From positions 43,214 through 107,213 of the forward strand of contig JADHYX010000022.1 of assembly GCA_027604685.1 (NCBI GenBank): DNA of 64,000 nucleotides, given 5' to 3'. The notes beneath the pieces were generated by a model. That model saw only the letters and a program-made list of their open reading frames with translations, was not told the origin of the DNA and did not search any database. Both the position numbers and the translations under genes were made by a program. The stretch is from Lobulomyces angularis. Lineage: Eukaryota > Chytridiomycota > Chytridiomycetes > Lobulomycetales > Lobulomycetaceae. Below, piece after piece: positions 22,931-35,274 of the stretch (positions are counted from its first letter, which is position 1; every line of letters starts with the position of its first letter).

Positions 22931-24348
22931 ATGCCAGATTTAACAACATTATATTATGAGATATTAGATCCATCTATTTCAACAAAAAAAGATGATAGCA
23001 ATTTAAAGCAGAAACAAACTGTAGCCAAAAGTAATACTCAAAATACCGTTGAACCATATTTAAGTGAAGCAAACCAAATTGTAAAAAACATAAAAAATTA
23101 TTTTTGAATTTTTTTAAATTTTTTATTTTTATTGAATATTAATGAACTTTTTTTTTTTGTTTTTAATTCCAATTCAAAGTTAAATCAAATAGAAAATTTA
23201 AACACATATTTAATTAATACAAGAATAAGTTATCTTAATCTACATAGTCTAGTTGGCAATAACAACTTTGTAAAAGTTTTAAATGAGAGGGAAAAGGATG
23301 AAATAGATACTCAAACAAAACTGATAATTAATGGTTGTTTTGAAAGAATTGAAAAACTTGCAACTGTTGCTGGTATATATAAATATAAATTTTTTTGCTT
23401 TTTTTAACTTCAACCTTCCTTTTTTTTTTTTAAAAAAAAAAGAAAATTTGAAAAAAGTTGAGGAAATTAACGACCTTTTTATACATAGAAAAAGTTTATG
23501 TTTTTATTTAAATGAAAAATTAGCAGCAGTTGCAAAAGTTTTTAAGGAAATTCAAGAAAAAAGATTAGAGCAAAGTTTAAAAAAACAGGAATTGTAAAAA
23601 AAAAAAAAAAAAAAAAAATTAAAAAAATACCTTTTTTTTCATTTTTTTTTTTTTAATCTTCTCTAATAAAAAATAAAAAAGTCAATTGCAGAATGTTGAA
23701 ACAAAACAGAAAAATACTATCATTGAAAAAAAAGAAAAAAAAGAAGGTTTTTAAACTAATAAAACCAGAAAAAAATTTTTTTTTTTTTTTTTTATTATTA
23801 ATATTATATATTTTTTTTTTTTTTTTTTTTTTGATGATTAAAAGGCTGGGATGCAGATTTCGATTCACTGTTAAGTGAAACAAGAAAAAATATTTTGTTT
23901 CAAGATGGTTTAGATACAGAGGAAGAATCGGAAGAAGATTTAAATTTAACTCAACAGGAAAAGCTAATGTTTGAAAGTGAAAATGAGCAAATCTTTAGTG
24001 AACTTCAAAGTACTTTGGATGTAGTCCGGTATTGTAAATTGATTTTTTTTTTTTTTTTTAAATGAAAAATAAATCTATTTAATAATAATTTTTTTTTTTA
24101 ATAGTGTTACTACCCAATCTATACAAGAAATTTCAAATTTACAAAATCAGTTAGTTAAGCTACTGCAGTTACAAAGTGAAAAAATTGAACTTATCTATGA
24201 AGATAGCTACAAAAGTGTTGGTCAAATTGAAGATGGAAATAAACGTTTACTAAATGCTGAAAAAAATTTTGGGCAGGCAAAAAAATGGTTGTTGTTTTTT
24301 TTAATTTTTAGTACCTTGATAATATTATTTTTAGATTGGTTTAATTAG
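22931..24348 (+). CDS. Syntaxin-18 / Ufe1-type ER SNARE
   Basis: About six exons. The N-terminal segment 'MPDLTTLYYEILD' is followed by the helix 'LNTYLINTRISYLNLHSLVG', then 'NEREKDEIDTQTKLIINGC' and 'FERIEKL'. This matches the order of the syntaxin-18 N-terminal helical domain (R-x-x-Y-x-N, ER-D-x-ID-x-x). A later exon has 'LTQQEKLMFESENEQIFSEL', then the SNARE helix with 'QNQLVKLLQLQSEKIELIYE' and 'NKRLLNAEKNFGQAKKW'. It ends in one membrane anchor ('LLFFLIFSTLIILFLDWFN'), stop at 24346-24348. Syntaxin-18/Ufe1 is the Qa-SNARE for Golgi-to-ER vesicle fusion. The third and fourth introns are almost pure A/T runs, so their exact borders are uncertain. Confidence 0.82.
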
Positions 24349-24461
24349 AAAGATTTTATTTTTTTTTTGTTTTATTTTATTTTACTTTATTTTTTAAAAT
24401 ATTAATAGAAACTATAAAAAAAAGAAAAAAATAAAGTTTTTTTTTTTTTTTTTTTTTTTTT

Positions 24462-25096
24462 ATGCAAACTAAAATTAATACGAATTCAAATTACAACTTT
24501 TACGAAGTTTTGCAGGTTAGTCCAACGAGTACCTCGCAAGAAATTAGACAAAACTATCTAAAACTGAGCTTGTTATACCACCCAGATAAAAATCAAAAAA
24601 AAGTTGACAATCTTTCTTCAGATGATTCTGATTTACAAACAGATTATTTTATTATCTTAAATGAAGCTTATGAAAATTTAAAAGATGCAAATAGGAGGTT
24701 GAAATACGACAAAAAATTAAACTTTTTAAAAAAAAATAAAACTGAAATCTTGTTTGACTCTGTCGACTTGGATGATATGGAATTAAACGAAGGTGTGTAT
24801 AAAAAAATAAAAAATTAAAAGGCAAAAAAAAAAAATAAAAATTAAGTTTTTAAAGTTTTTATTTTATTTTAATTTTTTTTTTTTTTGTTAACAAATATTT
24901 TATTTTATCAATAAAAAAAATTAATTTTACTAATTTTTTTTTTTTAGAAAAAATGGAATATACCTATAACTGCCGATGTGGGAATTTATTTATATTAACT
25001 TATCAAGATTTGGAATTTGGCTTTAATCAGGTCAACTGTGAAGGGTGCAGTTTAATTTTGAAAGTCGATTATGATGTGTTGGAGGATGAGGAATAA
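24462..25096 (+). CDS. DPH4: DPH4/JJJ3 diphthamide-biosynthesis J protein
   Basis: Two exons (24462-24792 and 24948-25096). The first is a J domain: 'NFYEVLQVSPTSTSQEIRQN', 'LSLLYHPDKNQ' with the HPD motif, and 'FIILNEAYENLKDANRRLKY'. The second is a CSL-type zinc finger: 'YTYNCRCGNLF' (C-x-C) and 'VNCEGCSLILKV' (C-x2-C). This J plus CSL pairing defines DPH4/DNAJC24. It delivers iron or electrons for the Dph1-Dph2 step of diphthamide synthesis on elongation factor 2 and stimulates Hsp70. The total is 159 residues, as usual for the family. Exon 1 is preceded by a long T run directly before the ATG, so the transcript start must lie within or before it. Confidence 0.92.
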
Positions 25097-25724
25097 GAGA
25101 CTTTCATAAAATCCACTTTCATCAACATAAATAATTTCTGCTTTAAAGAAATAGTGATAACAGAAGATAAAAAACTGAAAAGTTTTTTTATCTAAAAGTG
25201 AACAAAGAATTATGGATTACGCAAATTTAAAATGTAAAAAAAAATTTTGATAATTTTTTTTTTTTTTTGTTAATAGATGCAAAATTTTTGAATTTGATAT
25301 TTTCAATTCATCATAATTTCAAATCAACGAAAGCCATATTTTGAAATTAAAAAAAAAAAGTATTTAAACTCAAATTAATTTATAAAATTAATTTTAAAAA
25401 AAAAATTTAGAAAGAAATACAACTTCAAACAAAATTGAAAAGTAATTTTTTTTTTATGAGTTAAAAAAAAAAAAATAAGCTATAAATTTTAAAGGATGTT
25501 TCGATTTCTGTATTACTTTTTAAGTTGTGCACTTTAAAATATTGATGTAGAAAAAAAAATAAAAATAAAAATAAACTTGTAATTTCTTTACAGAGAAATA
25601 GATTTTTTTTCATCTTTTTGTTATTTTGATTCCTTTGATAACTTGCAAATGACAGCTTCAAAAATTAGTGAGATTTCTTGTTACTTTTCACAAATAAAAA
25701 AAACTTAACAGAATCCTAAAATTC
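25097..25724. other. Convergent intergenic region
   Basis: No gene seen. It separates DPH4 (plus) from the first receptor-like gene (minus). AT-rich with many A runs. Confidence 0.55.
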
Positions 25725-26695
25725 CTAAATTTCACTCATTTCTTCATTTTTTGATACTGAAAGTTCGATGGGCAAATTTGTATCCATTCTTATAGAAGAT
25801 AATTCTGTAACAACTTCAGAGGTTTGTATGAATTTTTGAACTTTCTTCTTGGATAAACTATCTTTTACCAATAACAAAATCCTAAAAGTCAAGCAAACAT
25901 GGATTGGAAGGACACTTGACCATAGTAGATCTACAACCAGCAACACTGGAAGGAAGTCAGCACTCAGATTTAAAATTAATGCCAAGAAATCCACCAAAAT
26001 CATCGTTGAAAAGAGAAAAATCAGCTTAAATTTAGCTTTTTTTAAGTTACTTTTGCAATCAAAAAACGATTTGATCATTTTTAATTGCAAAACTGCTTCT
26101 ACAAAAATTGCAAAGACGCTAAAACCCATTCCTACTATAGTTTCGATGGTAAAAGCTGAATTTTGCGTTAAATCTCTCAATGCTGAAAAAAACCATGATA
26201 CTAGCATATTTAATGTATACCAAGTAATTAAAATAATTTGCAAAAACTTGATTATCTTAAAATTGTCACAAATAGTTTGAAGTTTTTTATATCTATTAAA
26301 ATAAAATAAAATGTGTTAAAAAAATTCCTTTTGATAATTTCAAAATAGATTAATATATACCTCTCAATTGTTCCAAAAACAATCAAGAGCACTACCGAAT
26401 AATATAAAAAATTCACTATGTTATAAAGGTGTGAGGCAGTAGAAGAAGTATTGCGTAACTGCAAATAGAAGCAATTGTAGAGATAAGAACAAGAGATGGT
26501 GAAGCAGATTTGAACAATGATGTAGCATAGCGATAGTAAAGTGCTTGAAACCAAAAAAATTTTATAGTAAGTCCATGAGCTCGACTTAAATAAATTGAAG
26601 TGAGTTATCAAGGTATACAGATTAAAGAAAAAAGCAAATGATATCGATGATATGGAAATGGTGGTTATTAAAATTACTGTTGCATTTTTATTCAT
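25725..26695 (-). CDS. Seven-helix receptor-like protein 1 of cluster
   Basis: Two exons. Exon 1 (ATG at 26695) encodes three helices and ends 'LLIVFGTIER'; exon 2 begins 'YKKLQ' and encodes four more. The intron is phase 2 and splits the Arg codon of 'IER'. The tail carries 'VVTELSSIRMD', the C-terminal motif shared by all five cluster members. An E-R-Y triplet at the end of helix 3 recalls the E/DRY motif of class A GPCRs. The overall topology (short N-terminus, seven helices, cytoplasmic tail of about 50 residues) fits a receptor, but similarity to a known GPCR family cannot be shown by eye. Ligand and G-protein coupling are unknown. Confidence 0.65.
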
Positions 26696-27127
26696 TTAAT
26701 TAATTTATATTTTTTTTATTCTAGAAATTTGCATAAATCAAAAATCTTTTATTGATTGGTAAAACATTATTTTTCCTGCTAAAATTTTTTTGAAAAATTT
26801 TGATAAATGTTAAAAAGTATTTATGCAATTGGCAGTTATTTTTATAATAAAATCGATTATATTGAATATATGTTTAATAAAAAAATACTTAATCTCTAAA
26901 AGCTAATCCCTACTAAATTTGATATTTACTCAAATCTGGATTATGCATGTTATAGAATACCAATATTATAAAATTTTTATTTAATAAGTACCATATTTAA
27001 ATGATAGAAAAGATAACAGTAATATTTTTAAAAAAAAAGTAAAATTTATTAGAATTTTAAAGATTTGATACAGTTTATTTTAAGACTACAAAATATTTTT
27101 TTTATTTCAAGATTAACGTGGTAAAAA
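26696..27127. other. Intergenic
   Basis: No gene seen. Promoter side of receptor-like gene 1 and 3' side of gene 2. Confidence 0.5.
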
Positions 27128-28184
27128 TTATGGACCATTGTCACTTTCACTGAGCCAATTAGAACTCTCAAGGTGGGATGCCGAATGTGATCCTGAATAG
27201 TCCATTGCAACTGAGGGTAGTTCAGTAATAACCTCTTCTTGCTTATCATTTTTCATTTTTTTTCTTCCAATTAAAATTTTCTTTTTTTTCAAGTTGTCTT
27301 TTAATAATATCAGAATCTTGAAAGAAACAAAGACGTGAAAGGATGGCAAACTAATTATAAATAAGCGTAGATAAGGATAAGTGACAGGCAAGTTACTTAG
27401 ACTTGCAAAAAATCCAACCAAGTCACTTAGGATCAGGTAAATGTATAGAATGCTTAATTTATTTTTTAATTTTTTGAAAAATCTTTCGTTTTCCAAGATT
27501 TTAGCTATCATGTGCAGTTGAAGTGCTGCATCCAACAGCAGTGCGTACACCGAAAATACTGATTTCGTTGCGAATTCAAGATAAGGTCCAGCACTGAAGT
27601 TCTTATTTAGAATAATTTGGTACAACATTAACGAAAAAAATCGTCCCAGATACAGTAAAATTAGTATTATCTTAGTCAACTTGATTGTTGCTGTATAAAT
27701 GCAAGTTATTTTATAATGTCTATTACAAAAATAATTAAAGAAAATAAAATAATTATTTAATCAATTTTTTTTTTTTTTTTTTTTTTTGACAAAATAAATA
27801 AATAAAAAAAAAAAAAAAAATNNNNNNNNNNTTTTTTTTTTTTTTTTTTTACCGTTCAAATGTACACAAAGAAGTTACAAGTACGGTACTGCAATAAAAA
27901 AATCTACAGATAATAAGAATCACTGGTGTGTCAACTTCACTTTCGTCTTGCTTCTCACAAAGTGATAACCAAAGACAATAGATAATGTAATAAATTTCAG
28001 CGAAGGTATATAACGTAACTGATGTTATTGATAACACTGCATATATTCTAAACTTTGTCCAAACTTTTGACTTGATTAAAATAAAGTTTTTAAAAAGTTG
28101 AATCATATTTAAAGTAAGTCCTATACATATTACAGCAATAGAAATGATTATTACTGTTAAAACAAATGGGTATTCAACAATCAT
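27128..28184 (-). CDS. Seven-helix receptor-like protein 2 of cluster (intron holds assembly gap)
   Basis: Exon 1 (ATG at 28184) has three helices ('VLTVIIISIAVICIGLTLNM' first) and ends 'TSLCTFER'. Exon 2 resumes as 'RHYKITCIYTATIKL' and has four helices. The tail includes 'EVITELPSVAMD' and ends 'SESDNGP'. The intron again is phase 2 within the Arg codon. It contains the run of Ns at 27822-27831 flanked by homopolymers, so its length is not reliable, but the coding sequence is intact. It is the most diverged of the five at sequence level, yet keeps intron position and tail motif. Confidence 0.62.
27822..27831. other. Assembly gap (10 N)
   Basis: Ten Ns between an A-rich run and a T-rich run; probably a scaffold join or collapsed homopolymer. 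Confidence 0.98.
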
Positions 28185-28729
28185 AAGACTATCAATTTTT
28201 TTTTTTTTTTTTATTGTTAAAAAAAGAATCTTTCTGGAAAAACAAATTTTATCAAAAAAAAATTTATAGAATGTAACTGATATCTAGAAACATTTTTGTA
28301 ATGTTTTTTGTACGCAGCACACAGCACTTGGTAATATTACATACTAAATATACCGGAAGTTACCTTATTTTTACTAGTTGTTTATTTTTTAATTGCTACC
28401 TTATTTTATCATTGTAGTCTCTTCATTCTATAAACTATTTTTTGAGAATACGTCTTCATACAGGAACAGATCTTGTTTTTTATTTTACTATTTTTTTTTA
28501 AGATATTTATTTTTTCATATAAGATATAATTTAAATAATTAAGATATTACTTAACTTTGTAAAAATCTATTGTATATATTTTAAAATTTAATAAATGGAA
28601 TCAAGTAAATACATTTCTGTTTTTTTTATTAGGACTATCTTACTTTTTTTTTTAAAAAAATTATTATTACATAAATATTACATACATTAATACGAGGTCA
28701 AAAAAAACACCTTTTGCCATCATATTTGT
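28185..28729. other. Intergenic
   Basis: No gene seen between receptor-like genes 2 and 3. Confidence 0.5.
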
Positions 28730-29712
28730 TTAATTTATAAAATCTCCTATACTTAATTTTGTTATACCTGGGCTATTACTTGAAAATTTTAACGTCGATA
28801 AATCAACAATAATTTCATTAGTGTCTTTTTTTGAGGTAATTATTTTCTTTTTTTTTCTCTTCTTTTCTTCATCTGTTACTCCATTCTTTAACAATATCAA
28901 TAATTTATATGATAAGCTAACGTGTAGTGGAAGTACGCTTGCTATTAATAGGCCAAAAAATGGCACTGTCCTTTGTAAGTCGCTGAGACTTGTTACAAAA
29001 GCTATAATATCCAAAATTATTAAAACTGAATAGAGTACATATAGTTTATATCGAAGTGTCGTTAAATTTTTATTATTTTCTAAAAAGCTTGATATCATCA
29101 TAAACTGAAGTGTAGCTTCTGTTGCTATTACATAGAATGTAAGGAGAGTACCAGTAATTGTTTCCAAGTAATTTGCTACAAAAGTTAATTCGTAATTAAA
29201 AAACACTTCATAAAATAATATCGAAAAAACTCGAACAGCAAAGAGTATAACCAAAATCCACCTCAGAGTTTTAATTGTTGTAAGAAAACGTGATGTAATT
29301 TGCATTTTTTTAAATCTAAAGGTAGAAAAAACAAAAAAAATAAAATTAAAACGTTATTTTCAACAATTTTATTCAATTTTTTCTACCTTTCTAGAGTTGA
29401 AAAAAAAATTGCAACTATAGTACTTGCTAAAAAAAAGTTTATCATAGCGCCAATAGCAGGTATAGGCTTTTTCTTTGGTGAATTCAGATAACATGATAGT
29501 AATACACAAGTAAATTTGTTATGAATTTGAAGCGAAAGATAGCATATAGCTGAAATAATTGAAACGACTGAATAAATTCTAAATGCTGTCCACTTTCGTA
29601 AATTTCTTAAGAAAACAAAATGAGTTAACAAGTAGTAAACATTTATTATCATTGCTATTGAACACATTGCCATTGCTATGACTTCTACTGTTAAAGTGAT
29701 TGAAGAGTTCAT
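28730..29712 (-). CDS. Seven-helix receptor-like protein 3 of cluster
   Basis: Exon 1 (ATG at 29712) starts 'MNSSITLTVEVIAMAMCSIA' with an N-glycosylation site, and has three helices ending 'FFSTLER'. Exon 2 resumes 'FKKMQITSRF' and adds four helices, the last ending 'SLSYKLLILLKNG'. The tail is Lys-rich and contains 'IIVDLSTLKFSS'. The intron is phase 2 in the Arg codon. The stretch 28881-29438 (most of exon 2, the intron and the end of exon 1) is almost identical to 31720-32278 in gene 5, while the tails differ. This shows recent duplication or conversion. Confidence 0.68.
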
Positions 29713-30244
29713 TGGTATTTTTTGAAAATGCTACATTCCAATTTTTAACCATGTTGTTCTATGATACCACCTGAACGAAGTTTCTGGAAAACTTATGAAC
29801 AAATCGAAGTGTTCAAAAGTAAAGTGTTACCAAAAAACAAAAAATAATTATTGTAACATTTTTAATGGCAAAATTTAGTGTTTAATGTACAGAAAATCTG
29901 ATTTTCAGTTATAACAAAAAAATAGAAAAAAAGTTCAATATGTTACAATCATATCAAAAATTTAAACATACCGAATAGGATGATAAAAAACTAAAAAATT
30001 TAATTCAAAGAATTTATCATAAAAAATCTAGCATTCGCAATAAAAATTTTTGTTTTTTTATCTTTTACAATAATCTTAAAGATATCATATTACAGAAAAA
30101 CAAAAAAAGCTATTTTTCATATACGTTCTTTATTTATTGCAATTTTTTTTATTTCTACTCTTTTTACAAATAATTTTTTTCAAAAATATTTCTGACAATA
30201 CGAACTACAGCTTAAAATTGTTTTAAGTAAGAAAGGAAATGAAT
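29713..30244. other. Intergenic
   Basis: No gene seen between receptor-like genes 3 and 4. Confidence 0.5.
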
Positions 30245-31193
30245 TTACATCATTTCCTTTGTTTCTACTGAGGCAGGTTCCGTAAAATTAATGGTCGATA
30301 ATACAGTAATAACTTGTTTCTTTGGCTTGTGCAGTTTTTTTATTTTTTTAACTTGTTTTGCATCACTTGTGATACCATTTTTTAACAATATTAATATTTG
30401 ATAAGACAAGCAGACGTGCCATGTAACTACACTTGCTGACAGCAATCCAAGGTATGGTATATTTTTGCTTACATCACTCATGCATGTAAAAAATGCAAAA
30501 AAATCCAATAAAATCAAAAATGAAAACAGTGCGTTTAACTTATATCGAAGGATTTTTGAATTTTTTTTGAATTCTAAAATACTTGATATCATTTTAAACT
30601 GAAGGATTGCTTCCACAATTATTCCATAAACTGTGAAAACTGTCTCAATTACTAACTCTAGAGTATTAGCAGCAAGGATCAAACCATTGTCAAATAATGG
30701 TTCATAAATGCATATAGAAAATACTCGAAGAATGTAAAGAGAAATCGAAATCCATTTCAAAATTTTAATTTTTTTTACATATTTTGATGTTATTTGCATT
30801 TTTCCAAATCTAACAAAAAAAAAAAAAGGTATTTAAATAAAATCAACTCTTTTTGGTATTATTTTACCTTTCGAGAGTAGAGAAAAAAGTTGGGAGAATC
30901 GCACTTGCCAAAAAATAGTTAATTAAGGCTCCAACAGAAGAAGTACGTTTTTTTTCCATGGAATTTTCAAAACACTGCACTGACAAGCAAGTAAAACTGT
31001 TGTACATTTTTAAAGCCAAATAGCATAGAGCTGAAATTATTGAAATGACTGAATATATTCTAAATGCTGTCCAATATTGATATTTTTTTAAAACAATAAT
31101 GTGGGTAAATAAATAATAAACATTGATTGCAACTGCTATTGAACATGATGTTAATGTGATAACCTCTAATGCTAAAGTTGATGATGCATCCAT
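30245..31193 (-). CDS. Seven-helix receptor-like protein 4 of cluster
   Basis: Exon 1 (ATG at 31193) begins 'MDASSTLALEVITLTSCSIA', has three helices and ends 'FFSTLER'. Exon 2 resumes 'FGKMQITSKYVKKIKIL', with four helices and a tail containing 'VITVLSTINFTE'. The same phase-2 intron is present. It is clearly homologous to genes 3 and 5 along its length (for example 'YWTAFRIYSVISIISALCYL' against 'KWTAFRIYSVVSIISAICYL') but lacks the near-identity seen between those two, so the duplication is older. Confidence 0.66.
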
Positions 31194-31601
31194 TTTAATA
31201 TTTTATATTTTATATTGTAAGCACAGGTAAAATATTTTGGTAATGTTCCATCCATAAAAGAACAACTTTTCTGGAATTAATTGATGAAAATAGGAAAAAA
31301 AAAAACAAAAATAATTAAACTAACAACAGCTTGTTGAAAGTTCATATAAGGTTTTATTTCCAACAATAAAATAGTCAATTTATATTCTGCATTAACATTG
31401 GTGCATATTTGAAAAACAAGGTCAAGGTGTTAGTCTTATTTTTCTTTCTTTTAAGGGTTAAATACATAAAATTGTAAGGTCTTAAATTAAAATGTTGGTA
31501 TTATTTATTTTTTTTCTAAAAATTACAATTATTTAACAGACTTGAAGAATTAATTAATAATAAAAAAAGCTATACAGTATCAACCTTAAAACAAACAGTT
31601 G
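31194..31601. other. Intergenic
   Basis: No gene seen between receptor-like genes 4 and 5. Confidence 0.5.
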
Positions 31602-32554
31602 CTACATTTCCACAGATGAGGTAATCTCAGAAAATTTTACAGTAGATAATTCTGTAACAATTTCTTCTTTTTGTTTTTTAATCTTTTTTTTCTTCATTGT
31701 GTTTTCCTTACTTCTTATACCATTCTTTAACAATATCAATATTTTATATGATAAGCTAACGTGTAATGGAAGTACACTTGCTATTAATAGGCCAAAAAAT
31801 CGTACTGTCCTTTGTAAGTCGCTGAGACTTGTTACAAAAGCTATAATATCCAAAATTATTAAAACTGAATAGAGTACATATAGTTTATATCGAAGTGTCG
31901 TTAAATTTTTATTATTTTCTAAAAAGCTTGATATCATCATAAACTGAAGTGTAGCTTCTGTTGCTATTACATAGAATGTAAGGAGAGTACCAGTAATTGT
32001 TTCCAAGTAATTTGCTACAAAAGTTAATTCGTAATTAAAAAACACTTCATAAAATAATATCGAAAAAACTCGAACAGCGAAGAGTATAACCAAAATCCAC
32101 CTCAGAGTTTTAATTGTTGTAAGAAAACGTGATGTAATTTGCATTTTTTTAAATCTAAAGATAGAAAAAACAAAAAAAATAAAATTAAAACGTTATTTTC
32201 AACAATTTTATTCAATTTTTTCTACCTTTCTAGAGTTGAAAAAAAAATTGCAACTATAGTACTTGCTAAAAAAAAGTTAATAATAGCTCCAGAAGCAGAT
32301 ATAGGCTTTTTTATTGGTGAATTTACAAAACATGAAAGAAGTACTACACAAGTAAATTTGTAATGAATTTGAAGCGAAAGATAGCATATAGCTGAAACAA
32401 TTGAAACGACTGAATAAATTCTAAATGCTGTCCACTTTCGTAAGTTTTTTAAGAAAACAAAATGAGTTAACAAGTAGTAAACATTTATTATCATTGCTAT
32501 TGAACACACTGCCATTGCTACGACTTCTACTGTTAAAATTATTGAAGAATTCAT
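31602..32554 (-). CDS. Seven-helix receptor-like protein 5 of cluster
   Basis: Exon 1 (ATG at 32554) begins 'MNSSIILTVEVVAMAVCSIA'. The second extracellular loop is 'CFVNSPIKKPISASGA', the part that differs most from gene 3. Exon 2 is nearly the same as gene 3 up to helix 7, then the tail changes to 'IVTELSTVKFSEITSSVEM'. Phase-2 intron in the Arg codon of 'LER'. A paralogue of gene 3 with a different predicted outside loop and tail but the same helices. Confidence 0.68.
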
Positions 32555-33413
32555 TTTTTTATTTTTTCAAAAGTTTACTAAGGTATTGGTGTTATTTTTA
32601 TTGTATGTTTTTTTGTAGGTTAACCATAAGTATGTGGTTCTGGAAAAATAATTAACCAATCATACCAAAAAAAAAAAAAAAAAACATTTAAAAAAATTAA
32701 ATGTAAGACAATAATTAAGGTAGATCTCAGTGTAAAAACAACACAAACATAGGTACAAATAAAATTTTTTCGCCAATTTTTTGAATAAAATCAAGATATT
32801 TAACTAACTGTTTTTGTGCTGGAAGTAAAATTTTTTGGATTCTAAAACTAACCTTGTGTTTTTGATAAAGACTTCGTTATCAATTTATTTCTTCATCTTT
32901 TTATTGACATTATCAATGCGCATGTTTTGTTTCATGCAAATATTACCCAGTAGCTAAAATATTCGATTGAGTATAACTATTATAATCAGATACAATTATT
33001 TTTAATTAGATAAAAACCAACAATTACTTCGCGGATGAAATATACACAAAACATTATTAAGAAAATAATATTTATTTTTGTGAGCAATTAATATATTTTA
33101 TATATATAATATGATTGATGTAACAGTTATTTTAGTACTTTGCGGATAACTTATATTTTTTTTTTTATTGAAAAAAAAAAAAATTAATATTGAGTTTAAT
33201 TTAAAATTAATTTTTTTTTTTAAAAAAAATAATAAAAGAGTATGTTTAAGTCAATTTTTTTTTTATTCTTTGCTATTGGAAAAAAAATTATGCATTCTTT
33301 TTGTTTTTTTTCTATGCTCTTCTAGAAATGCCTACAGAGAAAAAAACAAAACAAAAAAAAAAAAATCAATTTAAAAGTCAAAATTCGAAATTAGTAGTGA
33401 CGGTGGATATAGT
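32555..33413. other. Divergent intergenic region
   Basis: Separates the minus-strand receptor cluster from a plus-strand GPCR-like gene. Homopolymer-rich; no gene supported. The Lys/Phe-rich frames at 33168-33410 are products of A and T runs. Confidence 0.5.
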
Positions 33414-34989
33414 ATGGCAAACGATACTACAGTCCCAGAATATACTTTGTTTGGGGATGTTATATTTACTGTGGATGACTATAACACAGGAATGTGGATA
33501 GTAGACTTTTTTTGCTTGCTCCCAACATTACTCAACTTTATTAAAGCTATAAATGCTTATAAAGGATCTGACCTAAAAATGAAGAGGTAAAAATATTTAT
33601 ATTTATTGATATTAACATCTTTAACACTTACAAAAGAATGAATTTATTATTTTTAATAACAAGCATATTATGGCTTGGGTGGATTATCTTTGAATTGATT
33701 TTTGAAATTTTAGTTGCCACTACAACCATGAATGAGCTAACGCATTATTTGATAGGTATTTTATTTGTAAGGTGTAAATTACTTCAATTAAAAAATTTTC
33801 CTAGGTTATGGATGTTGGAATTTTTGTTACATGTCAGGAATAATGATGTATCAAATGTTAACAATTGAAAGATTTAGTATTATTGTTCACCCAATTAAAA
33901 AATACAGTAAAAAAATTGATTACCTTTTACAAGCTCTAGTACTAATAATTAACTCCGTCACGATTATAAACGATCAATTTGTAAGAAAAAAAAAATAGAA
34001 GAAGAAATTAAAATTATTAATACTAAAATTTTTTTTAATAGTCTCATTTCTGCAAATACTCAAAAATAGAAAAATTGTATCTACCTGAACTTTGTCTAAC
34101 GCCGGGTATAATCGACTTATATTGGGACAATTTTTTTAGTGCAATACAATTTACTTCTTTACCCATACTGGAAACTTTACTAAGTACTATTTAAAAAATT
34201 TTAAAATTATTGATAAAAAAATTAAAAATTAAAAAAAGGTTTGTATTTAATTTCTATTATAATGACATTATTTGGATACAAAAACAAATTAAATAATGCA
34301 AAAATATCAAACTCAGCAAATGGTATGAAAGTAAAGAGAGCGCACATAGAACTTGTGTTTTTTTTGATTATATACATGCTTTCTGGATGGACCGCTGCAT
34401 TATTATCCTTAAACAACTTTTTTTTCTACCATCCAGGATATTCAACGGATTATGATTCTAATGTAAACATTTACTATTTCATTTTTGTAAGTTTTAAATT
34501 TCATAACACCAAACTTTTAATTCATTTTGTTAATTTGCAGCAAGTCTCAATGTTTTTTATTACTCTTGAGGTAAAAAAGTTTAAATAATAAAAAAGTAAA
34601 AAGGAATATAAAATAAATTTTTTTTTCAATGTAATTCTAGTTTAGTTTATACTTTAACTTCATGGAAAAATTATTCATTATTGCTGTTGGAAAAAAATCT
34701 GAAACAAGTAACTTCAAAAAAATTAAATAAATAACCTCAAATATTTACTTTTATTTTATCTTCAGCGACACAAGGTTCCAATAGAGCAAGTTCTCATAAT
34801 GACAGTGTAAGCGAAAAACATGCCTCAGATAATGATCCTAGAGAAGCCTTTGTAGACCAGACAGAAATACAGCCGATATATGTTGAATTGCCTGATAGAA
34901 ATTCAACAAGACAGTCTGTTTTGGGAAGACAATCTTCTTCATTTAGTGGAGCCGCGGTGGTGGTATCGAGGGATTGGAGAGATGAGTAG
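33414..34989 (+). CDS. GPCR-like seven-helix protein
   Basis: ATG at 33414 opens 'MANDTTVPEYTLFGDVIF'. Exons join through 'NLLFLITSILWLGWIIFELI', then 'GYGCWNFCYMSGIMMYQM' leading to 'LTIERFSIIVHPIKKYS', a Cys-bearing loop ('SHFCKYSKIEKLYLPELC'), further helices ('LYLISIIMTLFGYKNK', 'IELVFFLIIYMLSGWTAALL') and a Ser-rich tail ending 'VVSRDWRDE'. The 'ERF-x-x-IVHP' run after helix 3 is close to the class A GPCR 'DRY-x-x-I-x-x-P' motif, stronger than in the neighbouring cluster, and here no intron interrupts it. A class A-like receptor is the best reading; ligand unknown. About seven exons with short introns. Exon borders near 34590-34770 are uncertain. Confidence 0.62.
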
Positions 34990-35274
34990 CGTGAAGTGAT
35001 ATCATTTTTCAAATTCGAAGTATTCTGTTTATATTAAAATAATATTACAGAATCTTGAATAAAAAATAAGAATAGTAATGTTTTAATAGCTTATAAGGTG
35101 AATTCCAAAACCTTTTATTATACCGATGTAACATATAAAAAAAAAATTATAATATTCATAAAAAACAAAAATTGATTCTTTGTAAAGTAATATAAAATTT
35201 ATTAATAAAAAAAAAATAACATAAAATTAAAAGTCCACAGATATTAAAATATCCATAGTGCTTATTCCTTATTA

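Noticed and set aside
33168..33374. Lys/Phe-rich 68-codon frame
   Set aside because: Built from A and T runs with no protein-like segment.
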